Part shown: positions 8,569 through 17,285 of the stretch, piece by piece
How positions within the stretch are numbered: position 1 is the first letter of the stretch
How the letters are laid out: every line of letters starts with the position of its first letter
Source of the DNA: a virus
Reading direction: 5' to 3' (one strand)
Virus record (IMG/VR): IMGVR_UViG_3300044527_000414
Location: 1 to 30,715 of that record
Length of the DNA stretch: 30,715 bases
Translations under genes and position numbers: made by a program
The notes under the pieces: generated by a model
Told to the model about the DNA's origin: nothing
The model's database searches: none
Seen by the model: only the letters and a program-made list of their open reading frames with translations

Positions 8569-9129
8569 ATGGCAGTAATAGGCGGCGGAAACCTATCTGT
8601 ATTTTTTACAGCAGATGAAGTCTACGGAACAGTAGGCACAACAAAACTTGCAACTTTTACAAAAAAAATTAAAACAAGCGTTTCAAGAACAAATTTCACA
8701 CTTGATCAAAACGAAGATCATCCAGATCTTACAGCGTTTTTTGATGCTTATGCACCCGTGCAACAAGCAACTAGCGATGCTGGTGAATACGAAGACGGCG
8801 TGAAATTCAATTCAGCAACTGCAAATAGTCAAACACTTTTACAAATTATTTACGGCGGTAAATTAGCAAGCACCGACCAACTAACAACTACAAAGCGTAA
8901 AGTTGTTTTAATGCTTTGCAAATTGGCTCAAGATACTGGTTCTTTTGATATGGAATCTGGCAAATATACAAAGCCAAAAGTTTCAGGCGAAGTTGTTAAC
9001 AATGATGTTGCGGTTACTGTAGGGACTGCAATTTTCGATACAAATTTATTGCAAGCAACTTCAATTGTTACAGTTACAATACCAATCGATACAGGATATA
9101 AAGAAGTTTGGATAACTTGTCTTAAATAA
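8569..9129 (+). CDS. Major tail protein
   Basis: This 186-residue, beta-rich protein has moderate Gly/Thr content (AVIGGGNLSVFFTADEVYGT at the start). An NFTLDQNEDHPDLTAFFDAY segment and repeated Thr/Val strands follow. It is the expected size and position for a siphovirus tail tube subunit: after the tail terminator, before the two overlapping tail chaperone frames and the tape measure. A strong terminator lies directly behind it, which is common for highly expressed tail tube genes. No catalytic motif is visible. The surface Ser/Thr richness makes it a possible acceptor for the upstream glycosyltransferase, which is an inference. Confidence 0.8.
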   Translation: MAVIGGGNLSVFFTADEVYGTVGTTKLATFTKKIKTSVSRTNFTLDQNEDHPDLTAFFDAYAPVQQATSDAGEYEDGVKFNSATANSQTLLQIIYGGKLASTDQLTTTKRKVVLMLCKLAQDTGSFDMESGKYTKPKVSGEVVNNDVAVTVGTAIFDTNLLQATSIVTVTIPIDTGYKEVWITCLK

Positions 9130-9143
9130 TTTGATTTTACAAC

Positions 9144-9171
9144 GGGGCGGAAAACCCGCCCCTTATTTTTT
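9144..9171 (+). terminator. Rho-independent terminator after major tail gene
   Basis: A perfect 7-bp GC stem is formed by GGGGCGG (9144-9150) and CCGCCCC (9156-9162). It has a 5-nt AAAAC loop and is followed by TTATTTTTT (9163-9171). It is by far the most GC-rich hairpin in the surrounding AT-rich DNA. It would end or attenuate the capsid/tail-tube transcript and keep the downstream chaperone and tape measure genes at lower level. Confidence 0.9.
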
Positions 9172-9186
9172 AACATGGAGAAAAGT

Positions 9187-9684
9187 ATGAAGTTATATAT
9201 TAATGAAGTTGAACAAGAAGTACCCTTATATACAATATTAACACCCGCGCTTTATGACAAGGTGTCACCTTTGTTGCAAGAACTTGCAAACACAAAAGGC
9301 GCGCAAACAGCGGCGGAATCTGAGATCATGGAGAAAGTATTTAGCACTCCACACTTACAAGCGCAAATTGATTTAAGCAAAGGAACCGACGCATTCACTG
9401 CAATTATGGGCGACTTTAGATTTCAAGAAATTGTAAAAGATGCTTACTTGAAAGTAAGACGGGATTTATTCGATTGTATTAATATTGATGCAAGTACAAT
9501 ACCAGCGATATTCACACTTGTGAAAAACGTTATAAACATAAAGAAAATTGATAATGCCGATTTATTAGCAAGTATTCAAAGTGAAATTGATTCCGAATTT
9601 TGGCAGGCTCAAGATCTGGATGGTATCTTGGATGAACTTAAATTTTTTCGTTCGACAGTTTGCAAACGAATCCGAATTAGTTGA
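9187..9684 (+). CDS. Tail assembly chaperone, short form (gpG-like)
   Basis: This is a 165-residue mostly helical protein directly before the tape measure, in the slot of lambda gpG-like tail assembly chaperones. I chose ATG 9187 over the in-frame ATG at 9175, because GGAG (9177-9180) is spaced six bases from 9187 and the 9175 ATG sits in the terminator tail. The last 11 residues after the T6 run (RSTVCKRIRIS) are basic and unlike the rest of the protein. That is expected if most of the conserved protein ends at the frameshift point. These chaperones coat the tape measure and are absent from finished virions. Confidence 0.8.
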   Translation: MKLYINEVEQEVPLYTILTPALYDKVSPLLQELANTKGAQTAAESEIMEKVFSTPHLQAQIDLSKGTDAFTAIMGDFRFQEIVKDAYLKVRRDLFDCINIDASTIPAIFTLVKNVINIKKIDNADLLASIQSEIDSEFWQAQDLDGILDELKFFRSTVCKRIRIS

Positions 9685-9946
9685 GTATTACTTAAGCGAG
9701 CTAACAGTATTTAACGATGCAGACGACAAGGAATTTGAAGAAGAGGAAAGCGAAGCGGAGCGGTATCTTGAAAAGGATTTAATGAGCAAGTATTTTATAT
9801 TCAAGGGCGTTGCTAATGGCAATGTTGGCGAATTTATGAAGCTTTATTATGAGATCTCGAGACTTGATGTGATTCAAATGTACGCCTTTAATATAACGTA
9901 CAAAAAAGAACAATATAATGCGGAGCGCCGACGCCATGGCAGATGA
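9632..9946 (+). CDS. Tail assembly chaperone frameshift extension (gpT-like)
   Basis: This frame encodes about 100 residues after the T6 run. They begin FVRQFANESELVEYYLSEL, followed by an acidic stretch (DADDKEFEEEESEAER) and a helical end (FMKLYYEISRLDVIQMYAFN). Upstream of the T6 run the same frame is Met/Trp-rich and not protein-like, so the real coding part starts near 9644. I read it as the C-terminal half of a fusion with the upstream chaperone made by +1 or -2 frameshifting. An ATG at 9632 could allow independent initiation, but no good ribosome site precedes it. The end overlaps the tape measure start by 11 nt. In known systems the extended form recruits tail tube subunits to the tape measure. 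Confidence 0.75.
   Translation: MNLNFFVRQFANESELVEYYLSELTVFNDADDKEFEEEESEAERYLEKDLMSKYFIFKGVANGNVGEFMKLYYEISRLDVIQMYAFNITYKKEQYNAERRRHGR
9643..9648 (+). promoter_or_regulatory. Probable programmed frameshift site (T6)
   Basis: The zero frame reads CTT AAA TTT TTT CGT here, and the downstream chaperone frame is +1 (equivalently -2) to it. Phe-tRNA on TTT 9643-9645 can slip forward one base onto TTT 9644-9646. Alternatively, on 9646-9648 it can slip back two onto the same triplet. Both leave full codon-anticodon pairing and continue with TTC GTT CGA. The site lies 35 nt before the zero-frame stop (9682-9684), as expected for gpG/gpGT-type recoding. Confidence 0.68.
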
Positions 9947-12900
9947 TATAAAGATTAATCTCGGACTTAATATTGCAGATCTAGTTCAAGGGCTTAACAA
10001 TGCAATTGCGGATTTGAATAAATTAATATTAGTTGCCGATAAAGCTGATATTGAAGTAAAACAAATCGGTAATGAAAAGGTAAAAGTTGATACTACAGAA
10101 GCTTTAAGTAATCTTGATAAGTTATCAAATAAAACTGAAGAAACTTCTAAAGGATTTAGCAGTTTTACAGCGGGCTTTGGCGGTGGTATTGCAGCGGCTG
10201 GCATTTCAATGCTATCTGATGGAATAGTTTCTATTGCTGGCAAAATAAAGGACGGTGCTCTTGCTGCTGATGAATTTGGGGACACGTTGCAAGTTGCATT
10301 CACACAACAAGGTATTGCCGATGTTGACGGTGAGATTAAAAAGGTTAGTAAGTCTACACTTAATTTAGCAAATGATCTTGGGTTACCGACTCAAAGAACT
10401 AGGGAACTAGCTACAACTGTTGCAACCATGGGGGGTGTGGCTGGCAATCAAGCAGAAGCACTTACTAAGTTGTCAGCTGGTCTTGAAGTCTTTTCAGGTG
10501 GGGCGGTAAAAGGCGAAGCCGTTGCACTTGCTTTTTCAAAAGGTCTTGCTGATCCAGAAGGGGCGGCCGCAATTGAAAAACTTGCAAAAAAATATCCTCA
10601 ATTAGCAGAAACTTTGCGCTCAAATATCGAACCAGCTGAAAAAATGAAACAAGCAAATTTATTGCTTGGTGAATCCTTTAAAACAGTTGCTGAACAGCAA
10701 GGCGATGCGGGCGGCAGTATAAATAAATTGCAAAACCAACTAGGCGAAGCATTTCAAACAATTGGAGCTGGAGTATATGATGCGTTGGGTCCAATTATAT
10801 CAGACCTTTTGCCAGTATTACAAGACGGCATACCAAAAGCAATGGCATTTATGATACAAGCTTTTGGAACAATTCAAACAGTATTAAGTACTGTGTTTGC
10901 AATAGTACAGCCATTACTTACATTTATGTATAATAACTTTGATGCAATAGCAAAAGTTGTTGGTGTTGTTGCGGTTGCATTCACTTTATATTCGGCAGTC
11001 ACAGGAACAATTACAGCCGTTACCGCAGCTTATGCAGCGGTTTCCACTGCCTTAGGCGGTTCGATAAGCATTGCCACAATTGCGCAATATGCCTTGAATT
11101 TAGCAATGAGTTTAAATCCTATTGGAGCGGTTGTTGTTGTTGCAGCGGCGTTGACAGCTGGCATTTATGCTTTATCTGAAGCCATGACAATTTCAGCGGC
11201 GGAAACAAAAGAACAATCAGAAGAAAATGTAAAGCTAATTGAAACGCAAAAAGATGCAAATGCAGAACAAACGAAAGCAGTCCAGAGCACAAAATCTTTA
11301 GCGGATGAGTTCTTGTCATTATCAAAAAAGAAAAAACTTACAGCCGAAGAAAGTGCAAAGCTTAAAACCTTGACAAAAGATTTAAGCGCAGAATATCCAG
11401 ACTTAGTAAAAAATACAAGTAGCTATAAAGAAAATCTGGACGGCGTAGAATCAATTGCAAACAGGGCAGGAACTAGTCTAAAAGGTTTAGCAGAAGAATC
11501 CGCTAGGCTTGACAAAGCTTTACAAGGCGCAAACCAAACGCTAAGTTTTGCAAAACGTAATGAAGCAATAGAAGAAGCAATTGCAACAACAAAAACTTTG
11601 GGAGTTGTTACGGATAGTTATGGCAATAATGCTATTAATACTTTTGCAAAAGCTTTATATGCAGCGGATACTCAAGAGAAAGCTACAGCCGCATATACAA
11701 GAGCAACTCAAGAACTTGCAAGCAATAAAGATGCTTTAGTTGCAGTGCAGACCGCTTACACTTCACAAGTTGCTGCTTTGAATGCATATAAGAAAACAGC
11801 GGAAACAGTTGTAGATACCAATAAGAAGCTTGCAGATACTACTACAAAACCAAAAGGTGAAGCAAAAGAGCAAGCAAGCGCACTTGAAAAATTGAAAGAA
11901 TTCTACAAAGACAAACAAGAAGAGCAAAAAAATGATATTGAGCGAGAACTTCTTGATGAAAAAAATAAGTATGCAGATAAAAAAGCATTAAGAACAAAAC
12001 TTGAATTAGAAGCAAATGCAGATTTAAGAAAATTTCTTAATGAAAGAATTGGTGGTATTAGTGATGCTGAAACATTACTTAAAGAATCTCAATTAACTGT
12101 CAAGATAACTCCTAGTAAAGCAAAAGGAGAAACAGTCGAAGACATTAATACCTTCTATACTCAAGAAATTGTCAAATTAAGAAAAGGGCTTGACAATACG
12201 ATACAATTCAAATTATTAGATATTCCAGCATTTAAAGAAGAGCTAAAAGAAGTTGACACGGCAATAAAAGAATATACATCAACTGCAGATAAGTTAATTC
12301 CAATTCAATTTACAACGGATCCAGCTCAACTTGCTGAAGTACAAAATAATGTACTTACATTCCAAGAGTTTTTAAAAGCTGAAAATGTACGTATTGCACA
12401 ACTTCAAAAAGATGCGCAAATTGCTGGTAATGTTGAAGCCGCTCAAAGGTTTGGCGAAGCAATTGCAAGTAATATTCAAAGCATAAATGGACTTGAAAGC
12501 AAGGTTAAAGATTTTGCACTTAAAAGTCAAGAAGAGCAAAAGAAAAACACACTTGAATACCAAGTTCAAACAGCATTGCAAACAAGCTTCTTAGATGAAT
12601 TCAACTCCGAAAAGATTCGCAAAGAAAGAGAAACCAACGAAGCAATAAAAAAAGAACGCCTTGGAGCTTTGGATGCAGAAGAAAAGGACTTAAACAAGTC
12701 ACTTGCAAAACGTGAAATAAGCGCCGAAGATTACGCCGCAAAATTAGCAGATATAAACAAAGGTCGTGAAGAAGCTGAAAGCAAAACCAATAGAAGCGCG
12801 CTTGATAACCTGAAAAGAGTTGGTGAACAAACCGCCGCAAGCGTGCTTAAATCACAAGGCGATATATTCAAAAAGAATGCTGAAAAGATGGAAGGCAATG

Positions 12901-13538
12901 AAAAGGTATTTAATGAATTCGTTGGTAATACCCTTAATCAATTCAGCGTTTTAGCAGCAAGCGGAACCGCAACACTTGCAGACTTTGGAGCGGCCGCCGC
13001 TGGCGCCGCTTTTGATGCCGTCGCCGCAATGATTCCGTCTTTTGTGACTGGTATCTTAGGCAGTTCGATTGTAACACTTGGACCGATTCTTGGTCCGCTT
13101 GCAGCCGCTTCGCTTACAGGCGTTTTATACGGTTTGCTAGGGCTTGCAAGAAGTGCAGCGGGCTTCAAAGACGGCGTTGTAGGCTTGGACGGTGGTGGCA
13201 CCGAAACAAGTGACTCAATTCCAGCTTGGCTCTCACGTGGCGAAAGTGTGATTACAGCACGTGCAACGAAAAACAACAAAGAAGAACTTGAATTCATGAA
13301 TCGCACGGGCTTAAGCATTGGTGACTTTTATAGAAGCAATATGCCACAAACATCGGTGAGCGTAACTCCAGATGGTGACTTGATTCGTGAGGTGCGTAAA
13401 TTACGCGAAGAGACCAGAGGGCTTGGAATGCGTATTCAAAGGAATACGAATGTAGAGGTGTCTGGCGTGCTTACAGCGGATTCAAAAAGCATCAATGCAA
13501 TGATTGTTCAACAAAAACGCCGTGAAGCAAGGAGATAA
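9936..13538 (+). CDS. Tail tape measure protein
   Basis: This 1200-residue protein is the largest in the window and sets tail length. The N-terminal part has Gly-rich and helical repeats (FGGGIAAAGISMLSDGIVSIAGKI, partly shown as FGGGIAAAGISM). The region at about residues 100-270 (GDTLQVAF, MGGVAGNQAEALTKLS, LAEQQ-type helices) resembles phage tail tape measure domains. Hydrophobic segments lie near residues 300-420 and again near 1010-1080. Long Lys/Glu/Gln-rich coiled coil fills the middle. The C-terminal GLDGGGTETSDSIPAWLSRGESVITA is a common tape-measure ending (SRGESVI). ATG 9936 is chosen because GGAG lies about ten bases upstream; a further upstream in-frame start is less likely. Confidence 0.93.
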   Translation: MADDIKINLGLNIADLVQGLNNAIADLNKLILVADKADIEVKQIGNEKVKVDTTEALSNLDKLSNKTEETSKGFSSFTAGFGGGIAAAGISMLSDGIVSIAGKIKDGALAADEFGDTLQVAFTQQGIADVDGEIKKVSKSTLNLANDLGLPTQRTRELATTVATMGGVAGNQAEALTKLSAGLEVFSGGAVKGEAVALAFSKGLADPEGAAAIEKLAKKYPQLAETLRSNIEPAEKMKQANLLLGESFKTVAEQQGDAGGSINKLQNQLGEAFQTIGAGVYDALGPIISDLLPVLQDGIPKAMAFMIQAFGTIQTVLSTVFAIVQPLLTFMYNNFDAIAKVVGVVAVAFTLYSAVTGTITAVTAAYAAVSTALGGSISIATIAQYALNLAMSLNPIGAVVVVAAALTAGIYALSEAMTISAAETKEQSEENVKLIETQKDANAEQTKAVQSTKSLADEFLSLSKKKKLTAEESAKLKTLTKDLSAEYPDLVKNTSSYKENLDGVESIANRAGTSLKGLAEESARLDKALQGANQTLSFAKRNEAIEEAIATTKTLGVVTDSYGNNAINTFAKALYAADTQEKATAAYTRATQELASNKDALVAVQTAYTSQVAALNAYKKTAETVVDTNKKLADTTTKPKGEAKEQASALEKLKEFYKDKQEEQKNDIERELLDEKNKYADKKALRTKLELEANADLRKFLNERIGGISDAETLLKESQLTVKITPSKAKGETVEDINTFYTQEIVKLRKGLDNTIQFKLLDIPAFKEELKEVDTAIKEYTSTADKLIPIQFTTDPAQLAEVQNNVLTFQEFLKAENVRIAQLQKDAQIAGNVEAAQRFGEAIASNIQSINGLESKVKDFALKSQEEQKKNTLEYQVQTALQTSFLDEFNSEKIRKERETNEAIKKERLGALDAEEKDLNKSLAKREISAEDYAAKLADINKGREEAESKTNRSALDNLKRVGEQTAASVLKSQGDIFKKNAEKMEGNEKVFNEFVGNTLNQFSVLAASGTATLADFGAAAAGAAFDAVAAMIPSFVTGILGSSIVTLGPILGPLAAASLTGVLYGLLGLARSAAGFKDGVVGLDGGGTETSDSIPAWLSRGESVITARATKNNKEELEFMNRTGLSIGDFYRSNMPQTSVSVTPDGDLIREVRKLREETRGLGMRIQRNTNVEVSGVLTADSKSINAMIVQQKRREARR

Positions 13539-13542
13539 TAAT

Positions 13543-14010
13543 ATGGCAGCAAGATGGAAAGCGGTAATACAAGGGAGTGACAGCAGTACATATCCTAATA
13601 ATTCAACAACTGCTGCAATTGCATTCGATATACTTGGTATATTCCCAACGTACGAAGTTGAATCAGAAACGCAAACAAGCATGGACGGTACCCAAATTGG
13701 ACGCCGTAAATTCCGCACAGTGCTTGAAATTGATTGCATCCCGTTATCTACTTGGGATTACCAAAGAATCACCACTACAGAGGCTATACAGTTCCTTATT
13801 AAGAATGTACTAAGCAAGAACTTTTGTAGAATCAAGGCGGCGAATCCTCCAGATGAAAAGCTCCCAGATCGTTATTCAGATGCAACAAACTTTCCGCTTA
13901 CCGCTGCTTTATTGCCTTTCTCTTTTGCAAAATGCGATATTGCAGTAACACAGGCTTGGGAATCTGGAAATGAAAAACTTACACTCACTTGTTATGCGAA
14001 AACATTATAA
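13543..14010 (+). CDS. Tail protein behind tape measure (distal-tail-like)
   Basis: This is a 155-residue protein of mixed composition. It has an IAFDILGIFPTYEVESETQTSMDG stretch and GRRKFRTVLEIDCIPLSTWDYQ. The end is beta-rich (NEKLTLTCYAKTL). I do not recognise a named family. It follows the tape measure by four bases, with GGAG upstream of ATG 13543. The next ATG overlaps its TAA (TAATG). Siphoviruses usually have the distal tail protein at this point, so that role is likely but unproven. Confidence 0.6.
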   Translation: MAARWKAVIQGSDSSTYPNNSTTAAIAFDILGIFPTYEVESETQTSMDGTQIGRRKFRTVLEIDCIPLSTWDYQRITTTEAIQFLIKNVLSKNFCRIKAANPPDEKLPDRYSDATNFPLTAALLPFSFAKCDIAVTQAWESGNEKLTLTCYAKTL

Positions 14011-15857
14011 TGGCAATACTAAATAAATATTACACGACCTGGACAAGTGACGATTCGCAAATGTATAAACTTGAGATCATTCCCTCGCATAATCAAGTTG
14101 ATACGGCCGATACTTATGCAAGTGGATTTGTTGTCACTCAATTGCCAAATGATTTCTTATTGAAAGATATGACCTTGGATCTGGATCATGGTGACATTCC
14201 AGTCGGTTTGATGAATTCAACACTTAAATTAAATTTTAATATCGGAGCGGATGGCACAGGAGTTTCAAATTATTCAAATTTAAGAACCAAGCTTTTACGT
14301 GGTACTGATAGCGGTAACTTTCCATTTAGTGATTCATTTGTTGTAATAGATACCTTTGGTTATTTTGGATTTAAATGTTTCAATACTTTTATCTTGTCAA
14401 GAAGTGACGATTCTGGAGTTACTTACGTACCAATTTTTATAGGGTGCCAAAAGTTTGCAGCGGAAAACGATATCGAACTGACAAAATTAAGCCCCGTGAT
14501 TAAATTAAGTATCGAAGTTTATGATATTACAAGATGTATAGGCGAAATGATACGTCCAGAAATTTGGTTCGCTTACTTGAAAGCAACTAATGATGATGTT
14601 AATTATGGCCAATATTGCACAACGTTTGTGAAAGAAGATACAAACTATAATCGCATCCAGATATCTTCGCATAATCAAACAGGATCAACAAAAACCAGAT
14701 TAGATGACAAACTCTCAAACGGAATAACATTTAAAATTCAAACATTTGAACAATTATACATAAAAATCACTAGAATGTATAGCGATCATTTTAGGTCTAT
14801 AATGTGTGAATATGTGACTTTGGATTTTGGCACTTTTTTTACCGCAATGAATTTTAAAAGCCAAAGGACTTGGACAACTAGCCCCACAAACTTGGCAAAT
14901 CAAGATAATACAGTGTGCTATATATCCGAAATTAATCAAGTAGGATATGAAAGCAATTTGCACCCGCTTATCTATGGTAATTGTATTGGAGGGATGTTAT
15001 TTGACAAAGAAGGTTTTGGGCAATATTCAAATTTTCATGAAGTTGCAGCGGCTTTATTTGAAAACTTCATGCAAAAAGTTAATTATGAATACGAGATAAC
15101 AAATACACCAAATATAGCAGTTAATTTAGTTCCTGATTATGTTATCCCAACAGTTTCTGCGCAATTTGCAGCATCTCAAAGCAATTTATATGATTCAATT
15201 AAATTCAAGTTATTTAACGAAACGCTCAACACTTGTAAAGCCGTTGTAAGTAATATAAAAGGGGATAGCGATACAACGGATTGGACTTATAGCACGCAAA
15301 CAACAAGCGGCGATAATTCAAAAGATCTTAAATTCTTATTCCATAATTTGCCGTTATTGACTTATAGAAACAATACCCAAGCAACAAAAGAAAATGGTAT
15401 TGATTTCAATGTTTTTTATCGCAAGACAATCAATATTGGTACTCTTGTTTATTTAAGTGACGATGGTATAGTTCGCAAAGTTGATAGTCAGTGTATTACT
15501 GGTTGGTTTTATGATTACATCGATTATTCAACAACAATTAATACTTCACAGAGTATTATTCAACAAATAATAACAGAACAGCAACAAAGCGGTTTAATGC
15601 AAAATGCTTGCTTTGCAATTGTGCAATTTATGGGGCTTTCTACTTTCAAACTTGCAGAATTTAGAACAAGGGCAAGTTTGCTCAAGCCTGAAAAGTTTAG
15701 CAAATATGGTACATTAAATTATTACACTCTTAATCCTATTATTGGCGATTGGGATCCAAGCGGAACTCTTGCACGTGGAACAATTACAAAATATAATCTT
15801 GATATATGGTCTGGAATGGCAGATGTTACAATGATGATAAATGGAGTGCAAACTTAA
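14010..15857 (+). CDS. Large tail-tip or baseplate protein
   Basis: This is a 615-residue protein with many aromatic and Thr/Asn/Ser-rich beta strands and few charged helices. The start MAILNKYYTTWTSDDSQMYKL and the stretch FLLKDMTLDLDHGDIPVGLM suggest a beta-sandwich hub domain. No peptidase motif is obvious. I do not recognise a family with confidence. Its size and place, third after the tape measure with a TAATG overlap on both sides, fit a tail hub or tail-associated protein at the tip. The ATG at 14010 is preferred over the upstream in-frame codon at 13989, which would overlap the previous gene. Confidence 0.6.
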   Translation: MAILNKYYTTWTSDDSQMYKLEIIPSHNQVDTADTYASGFVVTQLPNDFLLKDMTLDLDHGDIPVGLMNSTLKLNFNIGADGTGVSNYSNLRTKLLRGTDSGNFPFSDSFVVIDTFGYFGFKCFNTFILSRSDDSGVTYVPIFIGCQKFAAENDIELTKLSPVIKLSIEVYDITRCIGEMIRPEIWFAYLKATNDDVNYGQYCTTFVKEDTNYNRIQISSHNQTGSTKTRLDDKLSNGITFKIQTFEQLYIKITRMYSDHFRSIMCEYVTLDFGTFFTAMNFKSQRTWTTSPTNLANQDNTVCYISEINQVGYESNLHPLIYGNCIGGMLFDKEGFGQYSNFHEVAAALFENFMQKVNYEYEITNTPNIAVNLVPDYVIPTVSAQFAASQSNLYDSIKFKLFNETLNTCKAVVSNIKGDSDTTDWTYSTQTTSGDNSKDLKFLFHNLPLLTYRNNTQATKENGIDFNVFYRKTINIGTLVYLSDDGIVRKVDSQCITGWFYDYIDYSTTINTSQSIIQQIITEQQQSGLMQNACFAIVQFMGLSTFKLAEFRTRASLLKPEKFSKYGTLNYYTLNPIIGDWDPSGTLARGTITKYNLDIWSGMADVTMMINGVQT

Positions 15858-16600
15858 TGAAATTTAACGAACCAATAAGCCCAAAAGGAATCGGACGCAA
15901 TCAAGTTGCATTCAATTTGCCAGCAACAGGCCAACTTATCGACTTAATACAACAAGAAGAAAACGACGACTCAACACAAGTTAATTTGCAAGATGCCGTT
16001 TCACGTTCTACAGCCTTAAGCCGTGTAATTGCATACAGCGCCGCGTCAAGCGCAATTGCAAATAATTACGCAGAACCTTTTGGGCTAGCTCAAATAAAAG
16101 ACTTTACAATCAACCACGCTGGCACTTCAAATTGGAGCCAAGTGACAGTAACCTTTAAAACTGATTTCGCTTATAAATACGGTCCAGAAAATGCAAATTA
16201 CTTTTTAAGTGCAGATGGATCAACAATAAAAGTTAATCGTTCAGGATGGTACCAAGTGCAAGCCATGTTGTATATTGGCGATCACCACGGCAATCATGTT
16301 TATATGCTTAAAGCATATTCAGAAGAGCAAATAGACCAAGTCTTGCATGGTGGTGATTATGTTGAAACAAATGATTATCCAACATTACGCCTTTCACAAT
16401 TAGTGCCCGTAATTGGCTTCGATATTTACAAAGAAAATAAGCCGAATATTGGGGCAACTGAAAGCGGTGGTTTTAAACTCGATCTTTTTATATATGGATT
16501 GACTCATAACATAACAATTACCAATGCAAATTCGCAATTATGGCTCCAAGCAATATGGTTAGCCCCCTTAAGAAATTCAATCACACTTAATCCGTCATAA
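15857..16600 (+). CDS. Tail-tip fibre protein, C1q/TNF-like C-terminus
   Basis: This is a 247-residue protein. The first ~80 residues contain DLIQQEENDDSTQVNLQDAVSRSTALSRVI, a likely helical or trimer-forming part. From about residue 125 the pattern YFLSADGSTIKVNRSGWYQVQAMLYIGD, followed by LRLSQLVPVIGFDIYK and LWLQAIWLAPL, resembles the jelly-roll order of C1q/TNF-like domains (a 'sG.Y.v...l' strand, then paired strands). Such domains form trimers at the ends of receptor-binding proteins. I infer that this is the host-recognition tip or part of it, which makes it a second plausible glycan acceptor or glycan-binding protein. Resemblance is by eye only. Confidence 0.5.
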   Translation: MKFNEPISPKGIGRNQVAFNLPATGQLIDLIQQEENDDSTQVNLQDAVSRSTALSRVIAYSAASSAIANNYAEPFGLAQIKDFTINHAGTSNWSQVTVTFKTDFAYKYGPENANYFLSADGSTIKVNRSGWYQVQAMLYIGDHHGNHVYMLKAYSEEQIDQVLHGGDYVETNDYPTLRLSQLVPVIGFDIYKENKPNIGATESGGFKLDLFIYGLTHNITITNANSQLWLQAIWLAPLRNSITLNPS

Positions 16601-16605
16601 ATAAT

Positions 16606-17097
16606 ATGGAATTTTACACAGGCCTTACAGGCAAAGACACAGTAGTTCAAACATTCGATTTTAGCACCCTTGATACCGCCGCCTATGCAAGTGGTGACAT
16701 CCTTACAAGTTCTGCAATTGCAGTAAGTGGAGCCCGTTATTTGGGCATGGGTGGCGTTGTTGAACGCATCATTCTGAAAGAAACAACAGGCGGAACTTTG
16801 CAACTGCCAGATTTGCGCCTTTGGATATTTGGCGACTCAATAACACCAGCCGCTCGAAATGCACCACAGGCGTTCATTAGTTCACAGCTTTCATTCTTGG
16901 TTGGATACGTGGACATTGCGGCGGGTTCTTGGATAAACGGCGCAACAGGAGTTGCGGTTAATACGGTTACGCCAGCTTTGCACTTTGTTTGCCAGCCAAC
17001 TTCAAAAACATTGTATATCGTACCAGAATGCAAGTCTGCAGAAACCTACGCATCTGGAGCTACGATCACAGGGCAAATCGTGGTAACACGTAATTAA
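16606..17097 (+). CDS. Predicted virion protein of beta structure
   Basis: This 163-residue protein has the pattern 'AYASGDILTSSAIAVSGARYLGMGGVVERIILKETTGG', recognised by AYASGDIL, then ARYLGMGGVVERI, then PDLRLWIFGD. Many phages carry a 150-170-residue beta-rich protein with this same 'Y-sGD' start and 'd..L..F' middle near structural genes. The exact role is not established; decoration, fibre or adaptor functions are all possible. It is the last gene of the structural run, six bases after the previous gene, and is followed by a 297-nt stretch without a + strand gene. Confidence 0.65.
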   Translation: MEFYTGLTGKDTVVQTFDFSTLDTAAYASGDILTSSAIAVSGARYLGMGGVVERIILKETTGGTLQLPDLRLWIFGDSITPAARNAPQAFISSQLSFLVGYVDIAAGSWINGATGVAVNTVTPALHFVCQPTSKTLYIVPECKSAETYASGATITGQIVVTRN

Positions 17098-17107
17098 ATA
17101 AAAAAAA

Positions 17108-17130
17108 CCACAAGGGGAAGAACCTTGTGG
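17108..17130 (-). terminator. Hairpin with minus-strand U tract
   Basis: There is a perfect 8-bp stem, CCACAAGG (17108-17115) with CCTTGTGG (17123-17130), and a 7-nt loop. On the + strand it is preceded by a run of A and followed by CCTAATTAGA, which is not a U tract. Read on the minus strand it is followed by a run of T, as a rho-independent terminator would be. It could stop transcripts entering the structural genes from the right, and may also act weakly on the + strand. Confidence 0.6.
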
Positions 17131-17196
17131 CCTAATTAGAAGACTTTACTTATTAACCTTTTGGAAAAAATTAATTAGTGAATGCAATATAATAAA

Positions 17197-17230
17197 AAAG
17201 TCCAAATTAATCCCATTTAATTTGAACTTT
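17197..17230 (-). terminator. Second hairpin facing the minus strand
   Basis: The arms are AAAGTCCAAATTAA (17197-17210) and TTAATTTGAACTTT (17217-17230). They pair at 13 of 14 positions with a 6-nt loop (TCCCAT). On the minus strand the hairpin is followed by CTTTTTTATT, a terminator-like tract. It lies 56 nt beyond the stop of the 36-codon minus-strand gene, so it probably ends that transcript. Confidence 0.55.
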
Positions 17231-17239
17231 CTGTAATAC

Positions 17240-17265
17240 CTTAATATCATGCGAAGAATATTAAG
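17240..17265. repeat. Short inverted repeat in the module boundary
   Basis: CTTAATAT (17240-17247) and ATATTAAG (17258-17265) are perfect 8-bp arms around a 10-nt spacer. There is no U tract. It may be an operator or part of the 3' end of the minus-strand transcript. The rest of the 297-nt gap 17098-17394 holds the two hairpins and one small minus-strand gene; I see nothing else in it. Confidence 0.4.
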
Positions 17266-17285
17266 TGATTTATATTGCAAATATA

